Below the pieces are notes generated by a model. It saw nothing but the letters and a program-made list of their open reading frames with translations, was not told the origin of the DNA and did no database searches. From Staphylococcus pettenkoferi (GTDB lineage: Bacteria; Bacillota; Bacilli; Staphylococcales; Staphylococcaceae), in the NCBI RefSeq assembly GCF_002902685.1, contig NZ_PPRN01000017.1, positions 1-64,000 of the forward strand: DNA of 64,000 nucleotides. The letters run 5' to 3'. Numbering within the stretch: the stretch's first letter is position 1; every line of letters starts with the position of its first letter. Below are positions 45,166-54,375 of this stretch, in pieces. Made by a program: the position numbers and the translations under genes.

Positions 45166-46755
45166 TTATTCAAAGCCACCAGCTTGCGCGATATCTTCTG
45201 CTTCTTCGCCGAATTTAGCAATGTTATCTTTGAAGCGGCTGATTAAATCTTGTGCTTGTTCTTTATATTCTTCTGGCTTACTCCAAGCATTGATAGGATT
45301 AAGAATTGTTTGTGGTACTCCTTCTATATCTTTAGGGATGTTTAAGCCAAACATTTCATCTTTAGTGAATTCTGCGTTTTTCAATTCACCTGTAATTGCT
45401 TGGTCAACCATCTTACGAGTGTAATTTAAGTTAATACGACGGCCTACACCATATTTACCGCCAGTCCAACCTGTGTTGACTAAGTAAACATCAACATCGT
45501 GTTTGTCGATATGTTCGCCTAATAAGTTAGCGTAAACTTTCGCATTTAATGGCATGAATGGCGCACCGAAGCAAGTTGAGAATGATGGTTCTGGTTCAGT
45601 GACACCGCGCTCAGTACCTGCAAGTTTAGATGTAAATCCACTTAAGAAGTGATACATCGCTTGTTGTTTCGTTAATTTAGAAATTGGTGGAAGTACACCA
45701 AATGCATCTGCTGTTAAGAAGATGATTGTGTTAGGATGTGCCGCTTTTGAAGGTACCACGATATTATCAATATGATGGATAGGGTAAGCTGCACGCGTAT
45801 TTTCAGTGTAGTAGTTATCATCGAAGTCAACATTGCCTTCGCTATCTACCACGACATTTTCTAGTACTGTACCGTATTTAATCGCATCGTAGATTTGAGG
45901 TTCTTTCTTACGAGAAAGGTTGATTGCTTTCGCGTAGCAACCGCCTTCGATGTTGAAGATACCGTCTTCGTTCCAACCGTGTTCGTCGTCACCGATGAGT
46001 TTACGGTCAGCTGCTGCAGATAATGTTGTCTTACCTGTACCTGATAGACCGAAGAATAATGCAACATCGCCTTTCTTACCAACGTTAGCAGAGCAGTGCA
46101 TGCTCATGATGTTGCCTTTAGGTAGTAGGTAGTTCATTACAGAGAAGATACTCTTCTTCATTTCGCCCGCATATTCAGTACCACCGATAAGTACAATTTT
46201 ATGTTTGAATGAAACGATGATAAATGTTTCAGAATTTGTACCGTCTACTGCTGGATCCGCTTTGAATTTAGGAGCAGAAACGATTGTGAAACCACTGTCG
46301 ATAGATTCAGCTTCTTTCTTACTTTCAGGACGAATAAACATATTTTGAGCAAAGAGGTTATGCCATGCTAATTCGTTGATCACTGTAAGAGGAAGAGTGG
46401 TCTTCTTGTCGCTTCCTGCAAAGCCTTTGAAGACGTACAATTCGTCTTTCGCTTCTAAGTAGTCGAGAACTTTGTCGTATAATTTGAGGAACGTTTCTTC
46501 ATCGATCGGTTGGTTCACTTCGCCCCAGTCGATGTCGTCTTTATAGGAAGGCTCTGTCACGATAAATTTGTCTTTTGGTGAACGGCCCGTGTACTTACCA
46601 GTTCTCGCATTAATTGCGCCTAATTCAGTGAGTTCTCCTTCGTTATTCTCGATGATTTTGTAATACAGTTCTGTTGTCGAAAGTTGGAATAGTGAGCTAG
46701 GTTTTTTTAATAAATTCTTAATCTTGTTCGTGTAAGTATACGTATCAGTTGCCAT
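45166..46755 (-). CDS. pckA: phosphoenolpyruvate carboxykinase (ATP)
   Basis: Converts oxaloacetate and ATP to phosphoenolpyruvate and CO2, the first step of gluconeogenesis. 529 residues. The P-loop [12 protein letters not shown] is near residues 234-245, the metal-binding block [23 protein letters not shown] follows at about 254-276, and [14 protein letters not shown] is near 46-59. GGAGGG lies upstream of the ATG. A cre-like site overlaps the predicted transcription start, which agrees with glucose repression. It is divergent from metK. Confidence 0.96.
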   Translation of the reverse strand: MATDTYTYTNKIKNLLKKPSSLFQLSTTELYYKIIENNEGELTELGAINARTGKYTGRSPKDKFIVTEPSYKDDIDWGEVNQPIDEETFLKLYDKVLDYLEAKDELYVFKGFAGSDKKTTLPLTVINELAWHNLFAQNMFIRPESKKEAESIDSGFTIVSAPKFKADPAVDGTNSETFIIVSFKHKIVLIGGTEYAGEMKKSIFSVMNYLLPKGNIMSMHCSANVGKKGDVALFFGLSGTGKTTLSAAADRKLIGDDEHGWNEDGIFNIEGGCYAKAINLSRKKEPQIYDAIKYGTVLENVVVDSEGNVDFDDNYYTENTRAAYPIHHIDNIVVPSKAAHPNTIIFLTADAFGVLPPISKLTKQQAMYHFLSGFTSKLAGTERGVTEPEPSFSTCFGAPFMPLNAKVYANLLGEHIDKHDVDVYLVNTGWTGGKYGVGRRINLNYTRKMVDQAITGELKNAEFTKDEMFGLNIPKDIEGVPQTILNPINAWSKPEEYKEQAQDLISRFKDNIAKFGEEAEDIAQAGGFE

Positions 46756-46782
46756 ACTTAATCCCTCCAGCGGTAATTTTAA

Positions 46783-46796
46783 TGTAAGCCTTTACA
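46783..46796 (-). promoter_or_regulatory. candidate CcpA cre site at the pckA start point
   Basis: TGTAAAGGCTTACA (minus strand) matches the cre consensus except for G instead of C at the centre, and the outer TGTAA/TTACA arms are perfectly palindromic. The pckA -10 (TATACT on the minus strand, 46804-46809) lies directly upstream, so the site covers about +1 to +14. Confidence 0.6.
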
Positions 46797-46867
46797 GTTA
46801 AAAAGTATAACACATTTATGTTAATATTCCATACCGATATATGAAAGAATATGTCGAAAAAGTTAAA

Positions 46868-46896
46868 TTGACATCAATGACCAGTTTAGGTACTAT
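46868..46896 (+). promoter_or_regulatory. metK promoter
   Basis: Perfect -35 TTGACA (46868-46873), 17-base spacer, -10 TACTAT (46891-46896), just upstream of the S-box. Confidence 0.75.
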
Positions 46897-46910
46897 TAGA
46901 AGTAACGGAT

Positions 46911-47025
46911 TCTCTTATCCTGAGTGGTGGAGGGACATGGACCCAAGGAAGCCCAGCAACCTCTTCTCAAGTGTGAAGAAAGGTGCCAAACCGTTTGCAG
47001 ACGCAAGTGTCTGAACGATAAGAGC
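46911..47025 (+). promoter_or_regulatory. SAM-I (S-box) riboswitch aptamer
   Basis: Paired ends TCTTATC (46913-46919) and GATAAGA (47017-47023) close the aptamer. Conserved internal sequence is present: GAGTGGTGGAGGGACATGG, CCCAGCAACC, AGGTGCCAA and the P4 hairpin before ACGATAAGAGCG. It senses S-adenosylmethionine and turns off metK when SAM is plentiful. Confidence 0.95.
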
Positions 47026-47038
47026 GAAAGGACGTACT

Positions 47039-47079
47039 GAGCCTTCTCTCTATCTATGTAGTGAAGAAGGCTCTTTTTT
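47039..47079 (+). terminator. S-box expression-platform terminator
   Basis: Stem GAGCCTTC (47039-47046) with GAAGGCTC (47066-47073), followed by a T-run. It forms in the SAM-bound state. Confidence 0.92.
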
Positions 47080-47132
47080 GTTAAGCTCTGTTGGAGGGGA
47101 ATATTCGTAATCTATATATAAAGGAGTACATT

Positions 47133-48332
47133 ATGACTTATAATAAGAGATTATTCACTTCAGAATCAGTTACTGAAGGCCACCCAGACAAGATAGCTGA
47201 TCAAATATCAGATGCCATACTAGACGAAATATTGAAAGATGACCCCGATGCCCGTGTCGCTTGTGAGACGACCGTGACGACTGGGATGGCACTCATCTCT
47301 GGAGAAATATCTACACGTACATATGTCGACATTCCTAAAGTTGTGCGTGAAACGGTGAAAGGCATTGGTTATACGCGTGCTAAATACGGCTATGATAGTC
47401 AAACGATGGCTGTGCTCACAGCTATTGATGAGCAATCTCCAGACATTGCACAAGGTGTCGACAAAGCACTCGAATATCGTAAAGAGATTACAGAAGAAGA
47501 AATCGAAGCGACAGGGGCAGGCGACCAAGGACTCATGTTCGGTTATGCTACGAATGAAACCGATACCTATATGCCACTACCTATCTTCTTATCTCATCAA
47601 CTTGCGAAACGTTTATCCGATGTACGTCGCGATAATATTCTTAATTACTTGCGCCCAGATGGTAAAGTTCAAGTTACAGTAGAATATGATGAGAATGATA
47701 AACCACATCGTATTGATACCATTGTTCTATCTACGCAACATGCTGAAGATACAGATTTAGATCAAATTGAGAAAGATATGAAAGAACACGTGATTTATCC
47801 AACAGTGCCTGAAGACTTATTAGACGAAGAGACACGTTTCTACATCAATCCTACAGGACGTTTCGTCATCGGTGGTCCGCAAGGTGATGCTGGACTCACA
47901 GGTCGTAAGATTATCGTTGATACGTATGGTGGCTATGCACGTCACGGCGGCGGTTGTTTCAGTGGGAAAGATCCAACGAAAGTGGACCGTTCTGCAGCGT
48001 ATGCCGCACGTTATGTGGCGAAGAATATCGTCGCAGCTGAGCTTGCAGAGAAATGTGAAGTGCAACTTGCTTATGCCATTGGTGTTGCTGAGCCAGTATC
48101 TATCGCAATCGATACTTTCGGCACAGGTAAAGTAGGCGAAGAAGCACTTGTGTCCGCTGTACGTGAGCACTTCGATTTACGTCCAGCAGGCATTATTAAA
48201 ATGCTAGATTTGAAGCAACCAATCTATAAACAAACTGCCGCTTATGGACATTTCGGTCGTACAGATGTCTTACTACCTTGGGAAAAATTAGATAAAGTGA
48301 ACTTATTAAAAGATACCGTTCAAAAACAATAA
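47133..48332 (+). CDS. metK: S-adenosylmethionine synthetase
   Basis: Makes S-adenosylmethionine from methionine and ATP. 399 residues from ATG 47133 ([20 protein letters not shown]), with AAAGGAG upstream; the frame reaching to 47091 has no matching site. Signatures [11 protein letters not shown] (about 117-127) and [16 protein letters not shown] (about 272-287) are intact. Its transcription is controlled by the S-box just upstream, and it is divergent from pckA as in other staphylococci. Confidence 0.96.
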   Translation: MTYNKRLFTSESVTEGHPDKIADQISDAILDEILKDDPDARVACETTVTTGMALISGEISTRTYVDIPKVVRETVKGIGYTRAKYGYDSQTMAVLTAIDEQSPDIAQGVDKALEYRKEITEEEIEATGAGDQGLMFGYATNETDTYMPLPIFLSHQLAKRLSDVRRDNILNYLRPDGKVQVTVEYDENDKPHRIDTIVLSTQHAEDTDLDQIEKDMKEHVIYPTVPEDLLDEETRFYINPTGRFVIGGPQGDAGLTGRKIIVDTYGGYARHGGGCFSGKDPTKVDRSAAYAARYVAKNIVAAELAEKCEVQLAYAIGVAEPVSIAIDTFGTGKVGEEALVSAVREHFDLRPAGIIKMLDLKQPIYKQTAAYGHFGRTDVLLPWEKLDKVNLLKDTVQKQ

Positions 48333-48415
48333 TTGAAATTCGGCACAATGTAGTCGAATGATATCATTTTATCTATTATAATAAGTGAAAAGAGTATAAA
48401 AGGAGCGTTATAATA

Positions 48416-49324
48416 ATGAGTTCATTTGGACCAATAGAAATTGGTTTAATCGTAGCGATCGTCGTAGCGATTATTTGCTTTATCTTATTTATCGTAGCCT
48501 TATCAAGCAAGAAGAAGGCACAGAATAAGATTAAAGATCAATATGAATCACGCGAACAAACGCTGAACAACGAACATGCAGATGCGTTAGAGAAAGAACG
48601 CGTTGAGAACAAGAAAGTAGTCACTAAGCAGAAAGAAGAACATCAAGCGACGGTCAACGCGAAAGATAGAGAAATTGATGCGTTGAAATTATTCTCTAAG
48701 AATCACAGCGAGTATGTTACGGATATGCGCCTCATCGGCATTCGTGAACGCTTAGTCAATGAGAAACGCATTCGACCAGAAGATATGCATATTATGGCAA
48801 ATATCTTCTTGCCACGTAACGAATTTGACGATGTGAAACGCATCAGTCATCTCGTACTCACACGTACAGGTCTTTATATCATCGATTCACAATTGCTTAA
48901 AGGACATGTACTAAATGGTGTTAGCGCAGCTCAATTTAAAGAGCAACCGATGTTAGAGCAAATCTTTGATACGTTAGATTTATCTAAAAAGGATCGTCAT
49001 ACTTTAGTGTTTGATCAAAATGAGGATCAACATTCCTTATCAGTCATTGATTACTCTTCGCAATTAGAAGATATCGAGAAAGTGGCAACTGACCTACAAA
49101 CACGTTTAAATCTTAAATTTATACCAACGACGATTCTTTACTTTAATCCTAAAAATGATGGCGACGTTACAATTTCTAACTACGCACAAACTTCAGGTTC
49201 AAAAGTTCTCGTTGGACCTGAGCAATTAGACGAATACTTCAATAAATTTGTCTTCCATGGTCGTATTCAATATGATGTCAACGAGTTACAGCGGATTATG
49301 GAAGAAATAGAAAAGTTTAATTAA
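48416..49324 (+). CDS. membrane-anchored NERD-like domain protein
   Basis: 302 residues: one N-terminal membrane segment (about 8-30, IGLIVAIVVAIICFILFIVAL), a charged coiled-coil stretch (about 32-85), then a cytosolic domain. The block HLVLTRTGLYIIDSQLLKGHVL near 143-164 looks like the nuclease-related NERD domain, but I do not see all its catalytic residues clearly. Function unknown. AAAAGGAG precedes the ATG. It is downstream of metK with about 83 bases between. Confidence 0.6.
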   Translation: MSSFGPIEIGLIVAIVVAIICFILFIVALSSKKKAQNKIKDQYESREQTLNNEHADALEKERVENKKVVTKQKEEHQATVNAKDREIDALKLFSKNHSEYVTDMRLIGIRERLVNEKRIRPEDMHIMANIFLPRNEFDDVKRISHLVLTRTGLYIIDSQLLKGHVLNGVSAAQFKEQPMLEQIFDTLDLSKKDRHTLVFDQNEDQHSLSVIDYSSQLEDIEKVATDLQTRLNLKFIPTTILYFNPKNDGDVTISNYAQTSGSKVLVGPEQLDEYFNKFVFHGRIQYDVNELQRIMEEIEKFN

Positions 49325-49400
49325 TCAAGACAGATCACTTGAAACAAGTTAGAGCTTATAAATCATTTTAAAATAGAAAGACGAGACGTAAGCTACTAGC

Positions 49401-49449
49401 AAAGGAGTGGGACGACGATCATTACTACGATGTCAGTCCTACTCCTTTT
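49401..49449 (+). terminator. intrinsic terminator
   Basis: 13-bp stem AAAGGAGTGGGAC (49401-49413) with GTCCTACTCCTTT (49436-49448), one wobble, ending in TTTT. Confidence 0.82.
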
Positions 49450-49469
49450 ACTATAGTTAAAGCTCAAAT

Positions 49470-49496
49470 GATTATCTGACATGTTCCATTGGGTAA
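49470..49496 (+). promoter_or_regulatory. possible sigma-B promoter of the aldo/keto reductase gene
   Basis: GATT (49470-49473) and GGGTAA (49491-49496) with 17 bases between fit the relaxed sigma-B pattern GWTT-N14-17-GGGWAW. The gene start is 48 bases downstream. Weaker than the candidate at 7420. Confidence 0.35.
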
Positions 49497-49543
49497 ATGG
49501 TAAGATGGATAGGAGATATCATAACACTTTGGGAGGGCGAAAC

Positions 49544-50377
49544 ATGAAGAACATTGAATTCTATAACGGTCATGAGATGCCGATGCTCGGTTTCGGTACG
49601 TTTGAACTGACTGACCACGAAACATGTAAGCATGCGGTCAAGACGGCGATACTGAATGGCTACCGTCATATCGACACAGCTACACGCTACGGCAATGAGC
49701 AAGCAGTAGGTGAAGGGATTCAAGAGGCATTACAAGAAAGTGATTTAACACGTGAAGATCTGTTCGTGACGTCTAAACTTTGGTTAACAGATTATGGGCG
49801 TGGAAATGTTGAAGCGGCTTATATTGCGTCACTCAAGAAGTTAGGTTTAGATTATTTAGACCTTTATCTCATGCATTGGCCAGGTACAGATGAAGCAGTA
49901 ATGGTCGATACATGGCATGGTATGGAAGATTTATATAAAGATACAAATGTACGCAACATCGGAGTGTGTAACTTTGAACCTGAACAGTTAGAGGCGCTGT
50001 TAGCTCAAGTTTCTATCAAGCCAGTAATTAATCAAGTAGAATACCATCCGACTTTCCAACAACGTAAGCTAAGTCTATATCTCAACGCGCAACGTATTTA
50101 CTTAGAGTCATGGTCCTCTCTCGCACGTGGCGATGCTTTAACGAATGATACGATTGGTGAGATTTCGGACAAGGTGGGTAAAACGCCAGCACAAGTCATT
50201 CTTCGTTGGGTTTACCAACGTGGCGTGGTTTCTATTCCGCGTTCATCAAATCCAGAACATATTAAAGAGAATATTGCTATCTTTGACTTTGAGTTGTCAG
50301 AAGAAGATATGGAGCGCATCAATCAGTTAGATACGGATCAACGTTTTGGACCCGATCCAACGACATATGAAGGTTAA
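49544..50377 (+). CDS. aldo/keto reductase
   Basis: 277-residue NADPH-dependent carbonyl reductase with a TIM-barrel fold. Start ATG 49544 with GGGAGGG 6 bases ahead. The catalytic tetrad can be seen: Asp in HIDTATRYGNE, Tyr of the same motif, Lys in VTSKLW and His in YLMHWPG. Signatures GVCNFEPEQLE and the C-terminal cofactor loop VVSIPRSSNPEHIKEN are intact. It belongs with the AKR5-type 2,5-diketogluconate reductase-like group of Gram-positive bacteria; the substrate is not predictable. Confidence 0.9.
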   Translation: MKNIEFYNGHEMPMLGFGTFELTDHETCKHAVKTAILNGYRHIDTATRYGNEQAVGEGIQEALQESDLTREDLFVTSKLWLTDYGRGNVEAAYIASLKKLGLDYLDLYLMHWPGTDEAVMVDTWHGMEDLYKDTNVRNIGVCNFEPEQLEALLAQVSIKPVINQVEYHPTFQQRKLSLYLNAQRIYLESWSSLARGDALTNDTIGEISDKVGKTPAQVILRWVYQRGVVSIPRSSNPEHIKENIAIFDFELSEEDMERINQLDTDQRFGPDPTTYEG

Positions 50378-50414
50378 TAGATAGTGATAGAGTTTTTAAA
50401 TGTGCAGAAATAAG

Positions 50415-50482
50415 AAAGGGTACGAGCACATGGAAAGGGCGCAGTGTTTAAACGCCTACTAACCATGATGCTGGTACCCTTT
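50415..50482 (-). terminator. long branched hairpin downstream of crcB
   Basis: Stem AAAGGGTAC (50415-50423) with GTACCCTTT (50474-50482), extended by CATGG/CCATG and an internal GGCG/CGCC helper stem. It lies just past the crcB stop on the minus strand and also after the reductase gene, so it may act in both directions. Confidence 0.6.
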
Positions 50483-50486
50483 TAAA

Positions 50487-50837
50487 CTAAATAAAGTATC
50501 CAAGTAAACAAGCAAGGAATGCACCGAGGTATTGAATCACACTATAAATGATAAATTGACCTAGCTGACGAGGTTGATTTAAGAAGTTTACTAACTCAGA
50601 CGATAATGTAGAAAAGGTAGTGAGTCCGCCTAAAAAACCAATCGTGAACAAAGGCGATAACCAGTGCGCTTGAAGACTGTAACCAGACACGAAAGCAATG
50701 AGAAAGCTACCCACAATGTTAACGATGATGGTCGCAATCGGGTAACTTTGCTTAAAACGTTGATTACAAAGATCAGTTAACATACCGCGGATGAGGGCGC
50801 CGCAACCTCCGCCTATGAGAACGAGTATAAGAGTCAT
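50487..50837 (-). CDS. crcB: fluoride channel subunit CrcB (Fluc)
   Basis: 116-residue fluoride exporter subunit with four membrane helices. Start ATG 50837 follows AGGAGG by 9 bases. Family motifs GGGCGALIRGML (residues 8-19), NIVGSFLIAF (about 38-47), GFLGGLTTFSTLSSE (about 70-84) are intact. It is the second of two tandem crcB genes; paired small subunits form heterodimeric channels in several Firmicutes. Confidence 0.92.
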   Translation of the reverse strand: MTLILVLIGGGCGALIRGMLTDLCNQRFKQSYPIATIIVNIVGSFLIAFVSGYSLQAHWLSPLFTIGFLGGLTTFSTLSSELVNFLNQPRQLGQFIIYSVIQYLGAFLACLLGYFI

Positions 50838-51202
50838 TGTAGACGACCTCCTATTCGCGTACCGAGATAGCATAATAGAATGCCGAGAAGGTAACTAGAA
50901 ATCGCATACAGAGCTAACGTGCCGATTAAACCTTCTTGCAACATATTTAAACATTCAAACTGGAACGTTGAGAATGTGGTAAGTGCGCCAAGAAAACCTG
51001 TAGTTAAACCTTTCTTTAAATTGGGATTATTACGGAAATAACGTAAGGCAAGCGTGCTGAACAACCCCATGAGAAAGGCACCAGCAAGGTTTGCACAGTA
51101 TGTGCCGAGAGGAAAGGTGCCATGATGATTCAATTGTGCTAGAGCGTAACGTAATAACGCGCCTATGCCACCGCCGAGAAAGATATAGAAATAACGATGC
51201 AT
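50834..51202 (-). CDS. crcB: fluoride channel subunit CrcB (Fluc)
   Basis: 122-residue fluoride channel subunit. Motifs GGGIGALLRYALAQL (residues 9-23), NLAGAFLMGLF (about 37-47) and GFLGALTTFSTFQFE (about 70-84) show the conserved Asn and TTFSTF pore residues. GAAGG precedes the ATG. It overlaps the second crcB by 4 bases, so the two are made together. I found no fluoride riboswitch consensus in the 90 bases upstream. Confidence 0.92.
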   Translation of the reverse strand: MHRYFYIFLGGGIGALLRYALAQLNHHGTFPLGTYCANLAGAFLMGLFSTLALRYFRNNPNLKKGLTTGFLGALTTFSTFQFECLNMLQEGLIGTLALYAISSYLLGILLCYLGTRIGGRLQ

Positions 51203-51241
51203 ATTAAGCCTTCTTTCTTAAATAGTGAGAGTATATAAATG

Positions 51242-51287
51242 AATCCCAGCTTAGAGCAGTGAAGTGAACGTCACTCGAGCCGGGATT
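51242..51287 (-). terminator. intrinsic terminator, minus strand
   Basis: Stem AATCCC(A)GC (51242-51250) with GCCGGGATT (51279-51287), with inner CAGTGA/TCACT pairing; just past the stop of the membrane-protein gene at 51294. Confidence 0.7.
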
Positions 51288-51293
51288 GCGTCT

Positions 51294-51599
51294 TTAGAAT
51301 AGAATTCCGAATGTAGATAATAATGATACGATATGTAAGAGAATTACGATAAGTAGTACGAAAGGAAGTACCTTACTTGCGTATCTAATCCATCCAGATT
51401 TTTCATGTAAATGTTTAATTGATTTGTCGTTAAATATTACAGCTGCGATCAGAATAATCGCGTTAATAATACTACACATAAAGATAACTTTAATCATTGA
51501 GTTAAAATGGTTCGTGAGTAGAGGATTATGCGTATTAAAGTAAATACTAATTAATACGAGAATAATAGCGATATAGAAATATAATTTTGAACGTGCCAT
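51294..51599 (-). CDS. small membrane protein of unknown function
   Basis: 101 residues from ATG 51599 (MARSKLYFYIAII), with GGAGGAGG upstream; the longer frame to 51647 includes that site. Three hydrophobic segments: about 7-25, 37-58 and 80-100 (VLPFVLLIVILLHIVSLL). No family recognised. Confidence 0.68.
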   Translation of the reverse strand: MARSKLYFYIAIILVLISIYFNTHNPLLTNHFNSMIKVIFMCSIINAIILIAAVIFNDKSIKHLHEKSGWIRYASKVLPFVLLIVILLHIVSLLSTFGILF

Positions 51600-51866
51600 G
51601 TTGACCTCCTCCAATATTACATTTCTTAATAATAGCATATTTTTCAATTATTGTAATCGTTAAATCATTTTAATGGAAAAGTGGAAGATGAGTTAAGAAA
51701 TCTTGTAGATATTTTAAAAATTCTATCTCAAAACGTAATCGAACTTCTCAAGCAAAAGAGTAGTATTTAACAACGATGGGTGGTATAAAGAGGTTAAACA
51801 TTATACTCAAACTGATTTAAATAAATATATTATCTAAGTTGGGTCTCATAGAGGAGGAAGAATGTA

Positions 51867-52580
51867 ATGAGAAAGTTAAATGTTGAAGTCTTCGCTGACG
51901 GTGCAGATATCGAAGCGATGAAGCTCGCATATAAAAATAAAGAAGTAGATGGGTTTACTACTAACCCAAGTTTAATGGCAAAAGCGGGCGTAGAAGATTA
52001 CAAGGCTTTCGCTGAAGAAGCAGTACGAGAAATCCCTGACGCATCAATCTCTTTTGAAGTCTTTGCGGACGATTTAGAAACGATGGAGCGTGAAGCTGAG
52101 ATTCTACAACAATACGGTGATAACGTCTTCGTTAAGATTCCGATCGTTAACACGAAAGGCGAATCCACAATTCCATTAATTAAGAAATTGTCAGCGCAAC
52201 ATGTACAACTTAACGTCACAGCGGTTTATACTATGGAACAAGTTCAAGCTATCACTGATGCGGTCACAGAAGGCGTCCCAACATATGTCTCTGTTTTCGC
52301 AGGTCGAATTGCTGATACTGGTGTAGATCCACTACCGTTAATGAAAGAAGCGATGGAAGTGACTCATAGTAAAGCGGGTGTGAAGTTATTATGGGCGAGC
52401 TGCCGTGAAGTGATTAACGTGATTCAAGCCGATGACATTGGTGCAGATATCATCACTTGTCCAGCAGGCGTTGTGAGCAAAGTGAATAACAATTTAGGTC
52501 GCGATATCGAAAGTCTGTCTGTTGATACTGTGAAAGGCTTTGCAAAAGATATTCAAAGCTCAGGTTTGTCTATTCTTTAG
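51867..52580 (+). CDS. tal: transaldolase
   Basis: 237-residue enzyme of the small transaldolase/fructose-6-phosphate aldolase type, linking the pentose phosphate pathway and glycolysis. The Schiff-base lysine is Lys90 in VFVKIPI; TTNPSLMAKAG (31-41), NVTAVYTMEQ and YVSVFAGRIADTG complete the active site. GAGGAGG precedes the ATG. Monocistronic with its own terminator. Confidence 0.93.
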   Translation: MRKLNVEVFADGADIEAMKLAYKNKEVDGFTTNPSLMAKAGVEDYKAFAEEAVREIPDASISFEVFADDLETMEREAEILQQYGDNVFVKIPIVNTKGESTIPLIKKLSAQHVQLNVTAVYTMEQVQAITDAVTEGVPTYVSVFAGRIADTGVDPLPLMKEAMEVTHSKAGVKLLWASCREVINVIQADDIGADIITCPAGVVSKVNNNLGRDIESLSVDTVKGFAKDIQSSGLSIL

Positions 52581-52667
52581 TAATAAATGAGGGAATCTCG
52601 AATGGCAGTTGTTTGAATCAATGGCTGCTGTTCAACTTTCAAGAAATTAATTTTGAAATATAACATT

Positions 52668-52714
52668 GGCTCGTTTCGAATTGTGGATACCCCTTTTCGA
52701 ATACGAGCCATTTT
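52668..52714 (+). terminator. intrinsic terminator of tal
   Basis: 7-bp stem GGCTCGT (52668-52674) with ACGAGCC (52703-52709), plus inner TTCGAA/TTCGAA pairing, then ATTTTAAT. Confidence 0.72.
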
Positions 52715-52796
52715 AATATATGAAAATGTAGAGCGTGCTATTGTACCTCCATCTCATCTCAGTTAAGATAAAAGAAGTGATTAAAGGAGTAATGTG

Positions 52797-53252
52797 ATGA
52801 ACAAAGATTTATTTCAACAAAAGGTAACGAAACATTTGTGGTTTCTTAATAAGAAAGAGAAAAAGCAACTACATCAAACAATCCAACAACTAGATCCCGA
52901 ACAAGAGCAAGATGCGCAACTTCTACAACGTCCCATCTTTTTTGCTAATCAGTTTCTTAAGACTCATATTTTCCGTCAGAAAGTCGTGGGTACGACAACG
53001 TTTATGCTTCTATTGCTAGGTCTACTTGTATCTTACGTTATTACAGTAGGGCTTTTCCTGTTCGGATTTATCACAAGCTTAAGTGCAGTGAATTATTTTA
53101 TCCACCCACAAGGAAATTTAACGATGCTTTCAGCTATCCTTATATTGATTGGGGCCGTCGGACTTGTGATCGTTGCACTTTGGCTTATCAAGCAGACGAC
53201 CGCCTTGTTCACTAAAAAGCTCTTAGAATACAAATATAATAAAGCACTATAG
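52797..53252 (+). CDS. DUF1129/DUF1700-like membrane protein
   Basis: 151 residues: a cytosolic N-terminal helical part (LFQQKVTKHLWFLNKKEKKQ, about 1-55), then three hydrophobic segments between about 60 and 130. This resembles small HAAS-type membrane proteins, but the assignment is loose. ATG 52797 follows AAAGGAG by 7 bases. Its end overlaps the end of the converging ComK-like gene by 6 bases. Confidence 0.6.
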   Translation: MNKDLFQQKVTKHLWFLNKKEKKQLHQTIQQLDPEQEQDAQLLQRPIFFANQFLKTHIFRQKVVGTTTFMLLLLGLLVSYVITVGLFLFGFITSLSAVNYFIHPQGNLTMLSAILILIGAVGLVIVALWLIKQTTALFTKKLLEYKYNKAL

Positions 53253-53684
53253 CTCAATATCTTGATTGTAGAAAGTAGCTAAAGATAAGCTTTCTAACCA
53301 TTTTTTACGGATCAAGGTATAGCCTTCATCGACGAGTAATTGCTTGCGTGCACTGAAGTAAATGAGTGTTCGTGAACCTTTAGATGTTAAACCCCGGATT
53401 TGGTGTGCGTTGATATAAATTTGAAGTGGCGCACGCTGTTGTTTAATCGGGAATAACGTGAGATGTTGATTAACGTAAATAGGCACGAGTTTATTGATAT
53501 GCAGTAGATTTTTAGATGTTGCGATTTGATGTTTGATATCTAAACGGCTACTACTAATGAGGTAATTTAAGACTTTGTTTAATGATCCAGGATAGAGATA
53601 CGAATGGTTGACGAATTCACATCGAGTGAGGCGCTCCAGATCGGGTTGTGTCATAACATAGAGCAGTTGATTCTTATCGAGCAT
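53247..53684 (-). CDS. ComK-like competence transcription factor homologue
   Basis: 145 residues. Blocks VPIYVNQHLTLFPIKQQRAP, then WIN-like position YINAHQIRGL, and RTLIYFSARKQLLVDEGYTLI follow the order of ComK, the competence activator of Bacillus and Staphylococcus. Identity is recognisable but not strong. The gene starts 3 bases after sigS ends, with GAGGTG as ribosome site, so the two are co-transcribed. An accessory regulator for sigS function is a reasonable inference. Confidence 0.6.
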   Translation of the reverse strand: MLDKNQLLYVMTQPDLERLTRCEFVNHSYLYPGSLNKVLNYLISSSRLDIKHQIATSKNLLHINKLVPIYVNQHLTLFPIKQQRAPLQIYINAHQIRGLTSKGSRTLIYFSARKQLLVDEGYTLIRKKWLESLSLATFYNQDIEL

Positions 53685-53687
53685 GAT

Positions 53688-54173
53688 TTACACCTCTGCT
53701 TTAGACATAAACTGTTGGTATTTCTTGAGGACACTGCGACGATAGAGCTTAACAGAGCTCACTGAACGCTGAAGTTGTTTCGCTATTTCAGCCTGTTGAT
53801 AACCTTGTAGTCTGAGACGCAACCATTGCTGTTCAAGAGGCGCGAGCAACGGTTCAAACGTCTTGAGTAAATCCGCAGTGAGCACTTGTTCTTCCATTGA
53901 TTCAGAAGTGTAGATGTTTGTTGTGGTTTCTAGTGTTAAAGATGGCTCCTGCTTGCCTCTTTGACGAAAGAGGTCAATGAGGTAGAACCGTAGGCGATAG
54001 AATAGATATTTGCTCAGTGGGAGTTGATGATTATCGTCGTAACGCTCGATGAGTTCCCACATGCGTATGAGCAATAATTGATAGAATTCATCATAATCAT
54101 AACTGATATTGTAACTTTTGAGTAGATAATGAATTATATTTTTGTATTTTTCATAGTAAGTGTTAAAATTCAA
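53688..54173 (-). CDS. sigS: sigma factor SigS (sigma-70 family)
   Basis: 161-residue alternative sigma factor close in length and layout to staphylococcal SigS. Region 2 is at about 20-75 (YDYDEFYQLLLIRMWELIERYD then LFYRLRFYLIDLFRQRGKQ); region 4 helix-turn-helix is at about 115-155 (LAPLEQQWLRLRLQGYQQAEIAKQLQ, SVSSVKLYRRSVLKK). S. aureus SigS is linked to stress survival and DNA damage. No anti-sigma gene is adjacent; instead a ComK-like gene follows. Confidence 0.82.
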   Translation of the reverse strand: MNFNTYYEKYKNIIHYLLKSYNISYDYDEFYQLLLIRMWELIERYDDNHQLPLSKYLFYRLRFYLIDLFRQRGKQEPSLTLETTTNIYTSESMEEQVLTADLLKTFEPLLAPLEQQWLRLRLQGYQQAEIAKQLQRSVSSVKLYRRSVLKKYQQFMSKAEV

Positions 54174-54375
54174 TTGTTTCTTCTTTCGATTTGTACGTAC
54201 AAATAAATATTTCCGGATAACTATAGCGTACGGTGAAGTAGAAAAGATTTCAGTTGCTTAATATGAGTAAAAGGTGTTAAATGGTAGTAATAGCAATTTA
54301 AATATGACTAAAATAGTACTTAAATAGTGTTTTAAATATAGATTCGACATAGTTTAACTGACAAGGAGGCTCTAA

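Noticed and set aside
51203-51293. Fluoride riboswitch ahead of the crcB pair
   Set aside because: The conserved crcB-motif sequence elements could not be found; the hairpin there is the terminator of the neighbouring gene.
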